Source of the DNA: Pseudomonadota bacterium
Lineage (GTDB): Bacteria; Myxococcota; Myxococcia; Myxococcales; Myxococcaceae
Length of the DNA: 64,000 nt
Reading direction: 5' to 3'
Assembly (NCBI GenBank): GCA_023426545.1
Contig: JAFAAN010000061.1
Location: 1 to 64,000 of the forward strand
Below the pieces are notes generated by a model, which saw nothing but the letters and a program-made list of their open reading frames with translations, had not been told where the DNA came from and did no database searches. How positions within the stretch are numbered: the first letter of the stretch is position 1; the number at the start of each line of letters is the position of its first letter. This document shows, in pieces, positions 8,233 through 17,745 of this stretch. The translations under genes and the position numbers were made by a program.

Positions 8233-9057
8233 TCAGACTGGCACGGCGAAGTCGCGGAGCGCGGCATTCAGGCTCGTCTTCTGGTCGGTGGACTTCGTCC
8301 GCTGACCGATGATGAGCGCGCACGGCACCATGTACTTACCCGCCGGGAACTGCTTCTCGCGCATGCCCGGAATCACCACGCTGCGCGCGGGGACGCGCCC
8401 CTTGTGGATGCGCTCCTCGGGTCCCGTGACGTCGATGATGGGCGTGGACGCGGTGAGCACCACGTTGGCGCCCAGCACCGCCTCCTCCTCCACCACCACG
8501 CCCTCCACGACGATGGAGCGGCTGCCCAGGAAGGCGCCGTCCTCGATGATGACCGGCGAGGCGGAGGGCGGCTCCAGCACACCGCCCAGGCCCACGCCTC
8601 CGGAGAGGTGGACGTGCTTGCCCACCTGGGCGCAGCTGCCCACGGTGGCCCACGTATCCACCATGGTGCCCGCGCCCACGCGCGCGCCGATGTTGACGTA
8701 GCCGGGCATCACCACCGCGCCCTTCTCCACGAAGGCGCCGTAGCGCACCGTGCCCGGGGGCACCACGCGCACGCCCGCGGCGTCCAGACCCTTCTTCAGC
8801 GGCACCTTGTCATGGAACTCGAAGGGCCCCACCTCCATCACCTGCATCTCCGACACGGCGAAGAACAGGAGGATGGCCTCCTTCACCCAGGCGTTGACCT
8901 TCCAGCCGTCCGCGCCCTTCTCCGCCACGCGAAGCTCGCCCGCGTCCAGGCGCGCCAGCGTCTCGCGTACGGCGGCCACGTGGGCCGCGTCCTTCAACAA
9001 CGTCCGGTCCGCGAACGCGGCGGACACCCTCAGGGAAAGCTCTTCGATGGGGGCCAT
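8233..9057 (-). CDS. dapD: Tetrahydrodipicolinate N-succinyltransferase
   Basis: A 274-residue left-handed beta-helix acyltransferase. It transfers succinyl from succinyl-CoA to 2,3,4,5-tetrahydrodipicolinate, the committed step of the succinylase DAP route. Hexapeptide repeats run from about 95 to 230 (VRYGAFVEKGAVVMPGYVNIGARVGAGTM overall pattern), with the family segment LSGGVGLGGVLEP and a C-terminal YMVPCALII region. The ATG at 9057 has a perfect AGGAGG 5 bases upstream; the in-frame ATG 18 bases earlier lacks one. Confidence 0.93.
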   Translation of the reverse strand: MAPIEELSLRVSAAFADRTLLKDAAHVAAVRETLARLDAGELRVAEKGADGWKVNAWVKEAILLFFAVSEMQVMEVGPFEFHDKVPLKKGLDAAGVRVVPPGTVRYGAFVEKGAVVMPGYVNIGARVGAGTMVDTWATVGSCAQVGKHVHLSGGVGLGGVLEPPSASPVIIEDGAFLGSRSIVVEGVVVEEEAVLGANVVLTASTPIIDVTGPEERIHKGRVPARSVVIPGMREKQFPAGKYMVPCALIIGQRTKSTDQKTSLNAALRDFAVPV

Positions 9058-9110
9058 GGCGCCTCCTTGAAGCACAAATCCGCGCGCCGCGCCGCACCTG
9101 GTTGAAGCGC

Positions 9111-9476
9111 TCAGTCAGGCACGGCCTCCACGCGGGCCGGTCCGGCAACGGCCAGCGCGCCGTCCGCATGCGCCATGCCATTCAGCTCGGCCAGCGGCAG
9201 CGTCTGCGTGGGAATCTCCTGGTGTGCGGACGTGTCGGCGGCCACCACCCGGCCCGGTGACTGCCCCTCCAGCAGCACCGTGCCACGGGAGACGTGCCGG
9301 ACGCGGGCGAGCGGGTACTCCGTCCAACGCCGGCTGAAGGGCCAGCGCCGCACATACAGCGACTCCTGGCCGATGAGGGCCACGTAGCCCAGCATCGCCC
9401 CGCTCTCGTCTCGCACCCGCAGTCCACTGGTCAGGGAGCGCCGCTCGTAGGGCGACGCAAGGGTCGGCCACGACAT
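9111..9476 (-). CDS. Small PRC-barrel-like protein
   Basis: A 121-residue protein whose start is fixed by AGGAGGTG just upstream of the ATG. Residues 16-75 read L-x-x-G-x-x-VRDE-x-G-x-x-LG-x-V-x-x-IG with a later V-x-x-V-x-x-G-x-V-x-L, the same pattern seen in the protein at 35019-35267. The pattern resembles short PRC-barrel or DUF2171 domains. It lies 53 bases upstream of dapD on the same strand and may head that operon. Function unknown. Confidence 0.65.
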   Translation of the reverse strand: MSWPTLASPYERRSLTSGLRVRDESGAMLGYVALIGQESLYVRRWPFSRRWTEYPLARVRHVSRGTVLLEGQSPGRVVAADTSAHQEIPTQTLPLAELNGMAHADGALAVAGPARVEAVPD

Positions 9477-9686
9477 GGTGACACCTCCTGAGCCCAAGCT
9501 GGGCCTGCCAGGCCGCGCCCGGGAGCGGCCCGTCAGCGCGGGATTCCCGGCCGCTCCCCCGCCTGCCGGCCAGGGCGTGGCGCACCTCCCGCCAGGGCAC
9601 GCTCCCGCGAAAGAACGAAGGCGGCGAGCCCCATCCGCGCTTCGCCACGCCCGGTATCCCGGGGGCGTCAGGAACGGGCGCGCGCC

Positions 9687-9923
9687 CTACCGTCCCAGCA
9701 CCTTCGCCACCGCGTCCACCACCTCAAGGTCCGTGGGGAAGGTTAGCGACACCTTCCGGATGACGACCTTGCCATCCACGGCGACCTCGTAGCTGCCCGA
9801 AGGGCCCGGCAACAGCGCCGCCTCGACATCCAATTCGTCCTTCAACGCGGCCGCCGCACGGGCGGCCCGAGGCTTGTAGCCTCAAGCGGTACAGTAGGTA
9901 ATCGTCACCTTCGGGTCGGCCAT
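9687..9923 (-). CDS. selW: Selenoprotein W (TGA read as selenocysteine)
   Basis: From the ATG at 9923 (GAGGAG 7 bases upstream) the frame reads 13 codons, meets TGA at 9882-9884, and continues without another stop to the TAG at 9687-9689: 78 residues with U at 14. The N terminus is ITYCTAUGYKPRA, the Rdx-fold CxxU redox motif (Cys11, Sec14), and matches the vertebrate SELENOW start YCGAUGYK almost residue for residue. The downstream part keeps the SelW layout: KDEL-x5-L, G-x-YEVAVDGKVV and a C-terminal helix. Conventional gene finding would miss or truncate it. SelW is a small thioredoxin-like redox protein of uncertain target. Sec insertion here is inferred; no sel genes are in the window. 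Confidence 0.85.
9849..9887 (-). promoter_or_regulatory. Candidate bacterial SECIS stem-loops at the selW TGA
   Basis: Downstream of the TGA on the message strand, GGCCGCC (9867-9861) pairs perfectly with GGCGGCC (9855-9849) around the loop CGTGC. The loop begins 21 bases after the TGA and has G in its first two positions, as bacterial SECIS models require. A second, overlapping 10-bp stem (9887-9865, loop ACA, two G-U pairs) embraces the TGA itself. The region is GC-rich, so chance pairing must be allowed for. Confidence 0.55.
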
Positions 9924-10032
9924 GGCCTCGCTCCTCACGTGCGCGGGACACGCGACATGCGCGCCCCATGAACCAGACTTAGTTCGCGCCAGCACCTCAC
10001 GCCAGCCAGCCTGCTCATCAGAAGATCGCCCC
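9924..10032. promoter_or_regulatory. Divergent promoter region selW / glycosyltransferase
   Basis: The 109 bases separate two divergent starts and must hold promoters for both. I see no convincing -35/-10 pair or operator. Confidence 0.35.
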
Positions 10033-10785
10033 ATGGCGCAAAATGCGGTACAGCCGCAAAGCGCCATGCTCGTCTCGCTCGTCATCCCCGTCTACAACGA
10101 GATTCCCACGCTCGCGGAGTTGCTGCGGCGCTGCATCGCCGTCGACTTCCCCAAGGAACTCGTCCTCGTCGATGACTGCTCGAAGGACGGCAGCCGCGAG
10201 CTCCTGCGTCAGCTCCAGGAGCAGGGGCTGGCGATGCTGGGCGGCACGGCGCGCAACCGCAACGAGGTGCGCGTCCTCTTCCAGGAGACGAACCAGGGCA
10301 AGGGCGCGGCGCTGCGGCGCGGCTTCGCCGAGGCCACGGGCGACATCGTCATCGTGCAGGACGCGGACCTGGAATACGACCCGCGCGACATCCCCAAGGT
10401 CATCCAGCCCATCCTCGACGGGAACGCGGACGTCGTCTTCGGAAGCCGCTTCACCGGCACGCCCCGGCGCGTCCTCTATTACTGGCACACGGTGCTGAAC
10501 AACGCCCTCACCACGCTCTCCAACATGACGAGCGGCCTGAACCTCACGGACATGGAGACCTGCTACAAGGCCTTCCGCGCCGAGGTGCTGCGCTCCCTGA
10601 AGGTGGAGGAGGACCGCTTCGGCTTCGAGCCGGAAATCACCGCCAAGGTGGCCCGGGGCCGCTGGCGCGTCTTCGAGGTGCCCATCAGCTACCACGGGCG
10701 CACCTACGAAGAGGGCAAGAAGATTGGCTGGAAGGACGGCGTCCGCGCCCTCTACGCCATCGCCAAGTACAGCGTGAAGCGGTAG
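10033..10785 (+). CDS. Family 2 glycosyltransferase, DPM1-like
   Basis: A 250-residue GT-A glycosyltransferase. Visible motifs are SLVIPVYNE (15-23), VDDCSKDGS (46-54), NQGKGAALRRG (87-97) and QDADLEYDP (109-117, the DXD metal site), then an MTSGLNLTDMETCYKAFR segment. This order is that of dolichyl/polyprenyl-phosphate mannose or glucose synthases and their soluble bacterial relatives. No C-terminal membrane segments are present. The start at 10033 is weakly supported; an ATG at 10066 is possible. Likely makes a lipid-linked sugar for envelope glycans. Confidence 0.85.
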   Translation: MAQNAVQPQSAMLVSLVIPVYNEIPTLAELLRRCIAVDFPKELVLVDDCSKDGSRELLRQLQEQGLAMLGGTARNRNEVRVLFQETNQGKGAALRRGFAEATGDIVIVQDADLEYDPRDIPKVIQPILDGNADVVFGSRFTGTPRRVLYYWHTVLNNALTTLSNMTSGLNLTDMETCYKAFRAEVLRSLKVEEDRFGFEPEITAKVARGRWRVFEVPISYHGRTYEEGKKIGWKDGVRALYAIAKYSVKR

Positions 10786-10820
10786 GCACTGGGGCCGCGA
10801 GAGGGCCGCCCCGCCTCCCG

Positions 10821-12920
10821 TCACACCTGGGCGCCCGTCGGCTCCGCGCCCACGGTGGGCGGCGGCGCGCCGGTGAGCAGGCTCTTCGCCGCCTCCACCG
10901 CGTCCTGCGTCCCCGCCAGCGCCAGCACATCCCCTGGCTGGAGCACCTCCTGCGCCGAGGGGACGGACACGCTCGCGTCCCCGCGCCGGATGGCCAGCAC
11001 CGTCGCGCCCGTGAGCCCGCGAAGGTTCACCTCCGCCAGCGTCTTGCCCGCCACGGGGCTCGACGCCTCCAGCCGGACGGGCACGGGCTCACCAAGGCCG
11101 GGCAGCACCTGGGAGACGTGGTCCAGCGCGTGCTCGTCGGCGCCCGGCTCCCGCGAGTGGGACTGCGCCGCCAGCGCCTCCACGATGACCTGCGCGCCCG
11201 CGCGGACGTGGCCGTGCAGGTTCGTGGCGCCGCGCCAGAACGTCACGCCCAGCGCGCCAATCAGGGCCAGCACGACGAGGGGCCCCATCGCGCCCCGGAG
11301 GAACGGCTGGGTGATTGCCACCACCGGCACGCTCACCAGCAGGATGATGCACAGCTGGAGCGTCACCAGCAGCACGCGCCGGGGCGCCGCCGCCAGGTCC
11401 ACCCGCCCGTCCTTCCGTCCCGGCAGCGCCGCTTCCGCCAGCTCCTCGCCCAGCTTCCGCGCCACCTGCACCACACCCACCAGGAAGGGGATGGAGAGCA
11501 GCATGGCCGCGCCCAGGATGATGTACCGGGCCAGCTGCGCATCAATCCCCAGCCTCGCCTCGATGAAGGCGGCCAGCTTGCCTGTCGTCAGCGACGTGCC
11601 AATCACCAGGACGATGAGCAGCACGGCGTCCAGCACCATCAACCGCGCCAGCCGCCGCACCGAGGCCCCGAACGTCTGGCGCCGGGGCGCATCGCGCAGC
11701 TTCTCCACCCAGGTGCCGTACAGCGTCACGAACGTCTGCAGCGGCTTGGGCAGCTTGCGGTCCACGTAGCTGGCCACCGGCCCCGACACGCGAATCAACA
11801 GGGGCGTGGTGAGCGTGGTGATGGCGGAGACGGCCACCGCCACCGGGTAGATGAAGTCGCCCGTGGCCTTCAGCGCCAGGCCCAGGCCCGCGATGATGAA
11901 GGAGAACTCGCCAATCTGCGCCAGGCTCATGCCTGCCTGCACGGAGGTCCGGGTGCTGTGTCCCGTGAGGAACGCGCCCAGCGTCACGCTGAAGAGCTTG
12001 CCGATGATGACCACGGCCGTGAGCACCACGATGGCCACCCAGTGCTCCTTGATGAGCACCGGGTTGATGAGCATGCCCACGGACACGAAGAAGATGGAGG
12101 CGAAGATGTCCTTCACCGGCTGCACCAGGTGCTCCACCGCCTTCTCTTCACCGGACTCAGCCACCAGCGAGCCCGCCAGGAAGGCGCCCAGCGCCACCGA
12201 GTAACCGAAGGCCTGCGCCAGCAGCGCCACCGCGAAGCAGATGCCCACGCTGGCCACCAGCGTCGTCTCCGGCCGGTTGAGCTTCACCACGTAGCGCACC
12301 GCGCGGGGGATGATGAACAGCCCCACCACCACCAGCCCGACGAGGAACGCCACCAGGCGGCCCGTGGTCAGCGACAGCTCGCCCAGCGACAGGCCGGTGC
12401 CGGAGGAGATGGCCGTCAGCGTCGCCATCAGGAGGACGGCGATGAGGTCCTCGACGATGAGCACGCCCACCACCAGCTCCCGCAGCCGGCCCCGGATGTT
12501 CTGCTCGTCGAAGGCCTTGGCGATGATGGTGGTGCTGGACACGGAGATGAGCGCCCCAGTGAAGAGGCTCTCCAGGGTGGTCCACCCGAAAGCGCGCCCC
12601 ACCACGAAGCCCAGCCAGATCATGATGCTGCACTGGATGACGGCGGTGACGCCCGCCGTGGGCCCCACGGCGAACAGCTTGCGGAGGCTGAACTCCAGCC
12701 CCAGCGAGAACATCAGCAGGATGACGCCCAGCTCGGACAGCGTCGTCACCACCTCCGGGTTGGCGACGAGCGGAATGGGCACGTACGGGCCGACGACGAG
12801 GCCGGCCAGGATGTAGCCCAGCACCACGGGCTGGCGAAGCTTCTGGAAGAGGACCGTCGTCACGGCCGCGACGCACAGGACGACGGCAATGGCTTGGAGG
12901 ACCTCGTGGGCTCCATGCAT
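10821..12920 (-). CDS. CPA2-family cation:proton antiporter with TrkA-C domain
   Basis: A 699-residue membrane protein. The first 400 residues hold about 12 hydrophobic segments with the KefB/CPA2 landmarks LGYILAGLVVGP, LGVILLMFSLGLEF, SVSSTTIIAKAF and VGVLIVEDLIAV. A further four hydrophobic segments lie between about 430 and 580. The last 80 residues form an RCK-C (TrkA-C) regulatory domain starting PVRLEASSPVAGKTLAEV. It likely exchanges K+ or Na+ for protons across the inner membrane. The RCK-N nucleotide-binding domain of true KefB/KefC is absent, so gating differs. Confidence 0.85.
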   Translation of the reverse strand: MHGAHEVLQAIAVVLCVAAVTTVLFQKLRQPVVLGYILAGLVVGPYVPIPLVANPEVVTTLSELGVILLMFSLGLEFSLRKLFAVGPTAGVTAVIQCSIMIWLGFVVGRAFGWTTLESLFTGALISVSSTTIIAKAFDEQNIRGRLRELVVGVLIVEDLIAVLLMATLTAISSGTGLSLGELSLTTGRLVAFLVGLVVVGLFIIPRAVRYVVKLNRPETTLVASVGICFAVALLAQAFGYSVALGAFLAGSLVAESGEEKAVEHLVQPVKDIFASIFFVSVGMLINPVLIKEHWVAIVVLTAVVIIGKLFSVTLGAFLTGHSTRTSVQAGMSLAQIGEFSFIIAGLGLALKATGDFIYPVAVAVSAITTLTTPLLIRVSGPVASYVDRKLPKPLQTFVTLYGTWVEKLRDAPRRQTFGASVRRLARLMVLDAVLLIVLVIGTSLTTGKLAAFIEARLGIDAQLARYIILGAAMLLSIPFLVGVVQVARKLGEELAEAALPGRKDGRVDLAAAPRRVLLVTLQLCIILLVSVPVVAITQPFLRGAMGPLVVLALIGALGVTFWRGATNLHGHVRAGAQVIVEALAAQSHSREPGADEHALDHVSQVLPGLGEPVPVRLEASSPVAGKTLAEVNLRGLTGATVLAIRRGDASVSVPSAQEVLQPGDVLALAGTQDAVEAAKSLLTGAPPPTVGAEPTGAQV

Positions 12921-13059
12921 CGGTACACCTCGAAAGAACGCTGCTACGAATGGGATGAAGGGCGGACCGGTCCGGAAGCAGGCCGCGGGCCGCGCGTCGT
13001 GCGGGATGAAGCGGACGGGGCAGGCGCGTCACCCGCCGGGCCGCATCGGAGCACCGTCT

Positions 13060-13566
13060 TCAGGCGCGCGCAGGTGGACCACGCAACGACTGGGTGACGA
13101 GCTTCGGACGATTACCGGCGTCACCGCCCACCACCACCAGGGCCGCGGAGCGCAGCAACCGGACGGTGTTGGTGGCAACGGCCCGCTGCCGTTCTCGAGC
13201 CTGGCGGTGGGCCTCCTGGAACCCCGTCATGGAGGGCTCGCGGCTCCCACGGACCAGGGGCGGCTTCGTCATGCCCCCGCCCGCGGCGCCCGACAGCAGC
13301 GCCCAGGTGTCGATGCCGACGCCGGCCAGGCGCGCGCAGCGCCACTGCGGGGGACGCTGGCCCGCGAAGGCCACACCGTCACCGGCCAGGTGGGTGCCGA
13401 TGTCGCCGGAACGGAGCGCCGCGGCCACCTCGGGGGCCTCCACCAGCCAGAAGGCGCTGATCCACGACACCGAAGCAAGCACCGTGCCCAGCGCCACGCC
13501 CCACAGGAGCCCGTGCGCGCGCCGCCTGGCTGGGGACAGCGAGGTTGTCGGGGCGGCGGGGCGCAT
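13060..13566 (-). CDS. Hypothetical single-pass membrane protein
   Basis: A 168-residue protein with one clear membrane segment (about 18-41, LLWGVALGTVLASVSWISAFWLV). A Gly/Arg-rich outer region follows, then an amphipathic helix (EAHRQARERQRAVATNTVRLLRSA, about 122-145). An AGGAG site 7 bases before the ATG supports translation. It lies 139 bases upstream of the antiporter on the same strand. I recognise no family. Confidence 0.5.
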   Translation of the reverse strand: MRPAAPTTSLSPARRRAHGLLWGVALGTVLASVSWISAFWLVEAPEVAAALRSGDIGTHLAGDGVAFAGQRPPQWRCARLAGVGIDTWALLSGAAGGGMTKPPLVRGSREPSMTGFQEAHRQARERQRAVATNTVRLLRSAALVVVGGDAGNRPKLVTQSLRGPPARA

Positions 13567-13893
13567 CCGCTTCTCCTGTATTACGCGGGGTGCACACCAG
13601 TAAAGCGCTCCCCTTCACCGGAAAAGCGCCAATCCAGGGCTCGTCGGCCTGCTTTCTTCCGCGCCGACGAAACTCTTTTGCCTCATTCCCTGAGAATTCA
13701 TGCAGCCCCTCGCCTGCCCGCTCCTTCCAGGGGGCAGGGAGCATCCGTGCCAGCTTTCGCGACGGATGCGATCGAGGGTCCGGGCGGCTCGCCGCGAGGC
13801 CCCGCCCGGCTCCACACCCCTGAAGCGCGCGCCGCGCCGTGTCCCGCCCCCGCGGGCCCGGAGAGGCCGTGCGGATCCGGAGAAGAACCCCCC
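13567..13893. other. Intergenic region with no recognised gene
   Basis: These 327 bases separate divergent genes. No ORF with a ribosome site, no tRNA-like fold and no strong repeat was found. It presumably holds promoters for both flanking genes. Confidence 0.5.
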
Positions 13894-15747
13894 ATGGGAA
13901 TCGGTCGATTGATTGGTGGTGCCGCGGACGCGGCGAAGCGCGCGGCGGAGGCCGCGGCGAAGCGTGCGGCGGAAGCGGCCAAGCGTGCAGCGCAGGAGGC
14001 CGCGCGCAAGGCAGCGGAGGCCGCGCGCAAGGCGGCCGAGGCCGCGCAGCAGGCGAAGGAGAAGGCATCCAAGGCGGCCCAGGAGCGGGCCCGTGACGTC
14101 TTCGAGGGCGCCAAGGACAAGGTCGAAGGCGCCAAGGACAAGGTCGAGGGCGCCAAGGACAAGGTCGGCCAGGTCGCCAGCGGCGTGGTCCACACCACCC
14201 AGAACGTCGTCGAGGGCGCCAAGGACAAGGTGCAGGACGCGGCGGGCGACGTGCGCAACGCCGCCGGAGATGTCTTCGAGGCCGGGCGCACCGCGGCGGC
14301 CACCACCGCCAAGGGGCTGGGAAATGTCATCCAGGAGACGGTGAACAAGGCGGGCCCGGTGCTCGACAAGGCCACGGACATCGCCGCGGACGGCCTGGAC
14401 CTGGCGGGCAAGGCCATCCAGGACATGCCCGGGCACACGCCCTTGCAGGACATCGGCAACGACATCATCGGCGGGGTGCTCCAGGGCACGGCCGACGTGG
14501 TGCGGGACCCGGTGGACACCGCGCGGGCCATTGGCGACGCCGTCAACCTCAACAAGCAGGTGGACCAGCTCAAGCCGGGTGAGAGCACGTCCATCAGCCT
14601 CTACGCCGAGGCCAACGGCGCGACGCTGGCCGGCAAGGCCAAGGGCACCCTGGGCGTCAGCCGCAGCGAGGAGGAAGGCGGCGGCTACACGGTGTCCGTC
14701 ACCGGCGAGGTGGGCGCGGGCGTCGCCGCCAAGGTGGGCGCCAAGGGCGCCGCGGACGTGGGCGCCGAGGCCTTCGGCACCGCCGGGGCCACGGTGGAGT
14801 TCAAGTTCGACACGGCCGAGGAGGCCAAGCGCGCCACCCGCATCATCGCGGCCTCCACCGCCGCCGCGGGCGCCAGCGCGAGCAACCCCCTGCTGGGCCA
14901 GGGCGTGAATCAGGTCCTTGGCGACCCGATGTCGGACCTCGCCGGCCTGTCGGAGAACATGAGCGCGGTGGAGTTCAAGCTGGGCTCCGAGGCGAGCATC
15001 AACGCCGAGCTGGGCATGAAGGGGCTCCCCGAGGCCATCAGCGCCGGGGCCAGCGCGGGCGCCGGGGTGAACCAGGCCACCACGGCCCGCATCGAGATGG
15101 AGGGCGGCAAGCCCCAGAAGCTGACCCTCAAGCAGAGCCTCGAAATCAACGGCAACGCCGGTGCGTCAGCGGGCGTGGGCATCCCCACCGGCGGGGGTGA
15201 CTCCGTGTCCGTGCCCACCAAGGCCTCCGCGAGCGCGTCCGGCGCGCTCAAGGTGGAGCTGGAGCAGAGCGTCGAGCTGCCCGAGGGCTTCAGCCCGACC
15301 GACTTCATCCGGGACCCGAAGGGCACCGCCCGCGAGGTGGGCGCCAGCGCGCGTGACACCCTCGAGGCCAAGCTGACGCTGACCGACTCGCGGCAGGCCT
15401 CCGCGTCCGCCCTGGGGCTGGGCGGCGCGGCGGGCCGCGAGGTGAAGACGGAGATCAGCGGCAACATCCAGGACATCGCCACCAGCGGCGCCTTCGGCAG
15501 CATCGCCCAGGGCGACGTGGGCCAGGCGCTGAAGCAGCTCGATGGCAAGGTCGACGTCAAGGCCACCGTCCAGGACAAGCAGACCGTCTCGGGCGACCTG
15601 GGCGTGGGCGTCCACGCGGGCGTGGGCGGCGGCGAGGTGGGCCTCTCCACCGAGCGGACCCACGTGGGCGAGGAGCGCGACCTCACCCCGGCCCAGCTGG
15701 CCGAGCTGTACCTCACGCAGCGCTGGTCCGCCGGCATCCCCGGCTGA
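13894..15747 (+). CDS. Ala/Lys-rich LEA-like protein with Gly-rich C-terminal region
   Basis: A 617-residue protein in two parts. Residues 11-68 are continuous AAKRAAEA/ARKAAEA helix; residues 69-130 contain EGAKDKV repeats (three perfect tandem copies then a fourth) typical of group-3 LEA and related coiled, desiccation-linked proteins. From about 175 the text changes to long Gly/Ala-rich, alternating stretches (EVGAGVAAKVGAKGAADVGAE and similar) suggestive of repetitive beta structure. No signal peptide is seen. GGAGAAG precedes the ATG and an intrinsic terminator follows. Stress protection or a structural role in spores or filaments is inferred only. Confidence 0.6.
   Translation: MGIGRLIGGAADAAKRAAEAAAKRAAEAAKRAAQEAARKAAEAARKAAEAAQQAKEKASKAAQERARDVFEGAKDKVEGAKDKVEGAKDKVGQVASGVVHTTQNVVEGAKDKVQDAAGDVRNAAGDVFEAGRTAAATTAKGLGNVIQETVNKAGPVLDKATDIAADGLDLAGKAIQDMPGHTPLQDIGNDIIGGVLQGTADVVRDPVDTARAIGDAVNLNKQVDQLKPGESTSISLYAEANGATLAGKAKGTLGVSRSEEEGGGYTVSVTGEVGAGVAAKVGAKGAADVGAEAFGTAGATVEFKFDTAEEAKRATRIIAASTAAAGASASNPLLGQGVNQVLGDPMSDLAGLSENMSAVEFKLGSEASINAELGMKGLPEAISAGASAGAGVNQATTARIEMEGGKPQKLTLKQSLEINGNAGASAGVGIPTGGGDSVSVPTKASASASGALKVELEQSVELPEGFSPTDFIRDPKGTAREVGASARDTLEAKLTLTDSRQASASALGLGGAAGREVKTEISGNIQDIATSGAFGSIAQGDVGQALKQLDGKVDVKATVQDKQTVSGDLGVGVHAGVGGGEVGLSTERTHVGEERDLTPAQLAELYLTQRWSAGIPG
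14104..14166 (+). repeat. Three tandem 21-bp coding repeats
   Basis: Three copies of a 21-bp unit (GAGGGCGCCAAGGACAAGGT plus C, with one silent G-to-A in copy two) start at 14104, 14125 and 14146. They encode EGAKDKV. A fourth, diverged copy starts at 14212. Possible site of slippage length variation. Confidence 0.8.
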
Positions 15748-15759
15748 CGCGACTCTGAC

Positions 15760-15786
15760 GGGCCCCGCCCACCTCAGGCGGGGCCC
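15760..15786 (+). terminator. Strong terminator after the LEA-like gene
   Basis: GGGCCCCGCC (15760-15769) pairs perfectly with GGCGGGGCCC (15777-15786) around a 7-base loop, 13 bases after the stop, with TT directly following. Confidence 0.65.
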
Positions 15787-15895
15787 TTCAACCCGGGGAC
15801 AGGCCCTCCGTCCGCCATGGCACAGCCGCGGCAGGCGGGCGGCCCGCGCCCGGAGCGGGAGTGCCCCTTCTCCCCGCCGGCCTTAGCTTTCCGAA

Positions 15896-16447
15896 GTGCT
15901 TTCAAGATTCCTCGTGTACGGCTGCGTGGGATGGGTGCTGGAGGTGCTGTTCACCGGAGCGGGCGCGGCGCTGAAGAAGGACCGCAACGCCACCGCCCGC
16001 ACCTATCTGTGGATGCACCCCATCTACGGCGGGACGGCCCTGGCGCTGGAGGAGGCCTCCGCCCGGCTCAAGCCCCTGCCCCGGCCGCTGCGGGCGCTGG
16101 CCTACACGGGCCTCATCTTCGGCGCGGAGTACACCACGGGCTGGTTGCTCAAGCGCCTGCTCGGCCGCTGCCCGTGGGACTACGCGCCGCACAGGTGGAG
16201 CGTCCACGGCCTCATCCGCCTGGATTACGCTCCAGCCTGGTACCTTACCGCCCTGCTGTTCGAGCCCGTGCGTGATACGCTGCTCCACGTCACCGGCGAG
16301 GCGCTGCGCCAGACGCCCGAGTACCGCGGCGCGGAGGCCCAGGGGACGCTCCCACCCGCGGCGCTCCCCGAGGAGAAGCCGCTGGAGGCGGGCCTGGTGG
16401 CCACGCGCTTCGAGGCCGCGCGGTCCGAGCCCACGCCCATTCCCTGA
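15896..16447 (+). CDS. CmpB/DUF1113-type membrane protein
   Basis: A 183-residue membrane protein. YGCVGWVLEVLFTG, ARTYLWMHPIYGG and FGAEYTTGWLLKRLLG-x-CPWDY match the order of motifs in the 'putative ABC-transporter type IV' (CmpB-like) family, in which three or four membrane segments surround conserved Trp, Glu and Tyr residues. The last 45 residues are a hydrophilic tail. The start is a GTG without a clear ribosome site. The biochemical role of the family is unknown despite its name, and no ATPase partner is adjacent. Confidence 0.7.
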   Translation: MLSRFLVYGCVGWVLEVLFTGAGAALKKDRNATARTYLWMHPIYGGTALALEEASARLKPLPRPLRALAYTGLIFGAEYTTGWLLKRLLGRCPWDYAPHRWSVHGLIRLDYAPAWYLTALLFEPVRDTLLHVTGEALRQTPEYRGAEAQGTLPPAALPEEKPLEAGLVATRFEAARSEPTPIP

Positions 16448-16611
16448 AAGCCAGGAGGGCGCCACGTCCGCTGGCCGACTGCCCTCCAGGCGGATGTGAA
16501 GACTACTACCGGCTTTTCTTCCTCCGTGCTGCGTCGCGTAGTACCTTGGCCCGCGCTTGCCCCGCTGTGACGGGGAAATTCCGCCGACCCCCCGAAAGTT
16601 CCCGCCCCCGT

Positions 16612-17646
<1,035 letters not shown>

Positions 17647-17672
17647 GCCACCCCGCTCGGGCCGGCAGGTCC

Positions 17673-17713
17673 ACGGCGCCGCCTCCGCGAGGTCTGCACG
17701 GAGCCGGCGCCGT
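17673..17713. terminator. Terminator between mreB and the methyltransferase
   Basis: ACGGCGCCGCCTCCG (17673-17687) pairs with CGGAGCCGGCGCCGT (17699-17713) with one C-C mismatch and an 11-base loop. TT then CGCGTTT follows on the plus strand. It lies between convergent genes and may work both ways. Confidence 0.65.
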
Positions 17714-17745
17714 TTCGCGTTTCAGGGCCCAGCCTGGGGCCGGCG

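Noticed and set aside
9882..10085. A 67-residue ORF ending at the SelW TGA
   Set aside because: Its upstream half overlaps the divergent glycosyltransferase start and has no ribosome site. Only the part from ATG 9923, read through the TGA, makes sense.
14104..14235. Tandem repeats considered as a CRISPR or regulatory array
   Set aside because: The 21-bp units are in frame, lack spacers and encode the EGAKDKV repeats of the surrounding protein.
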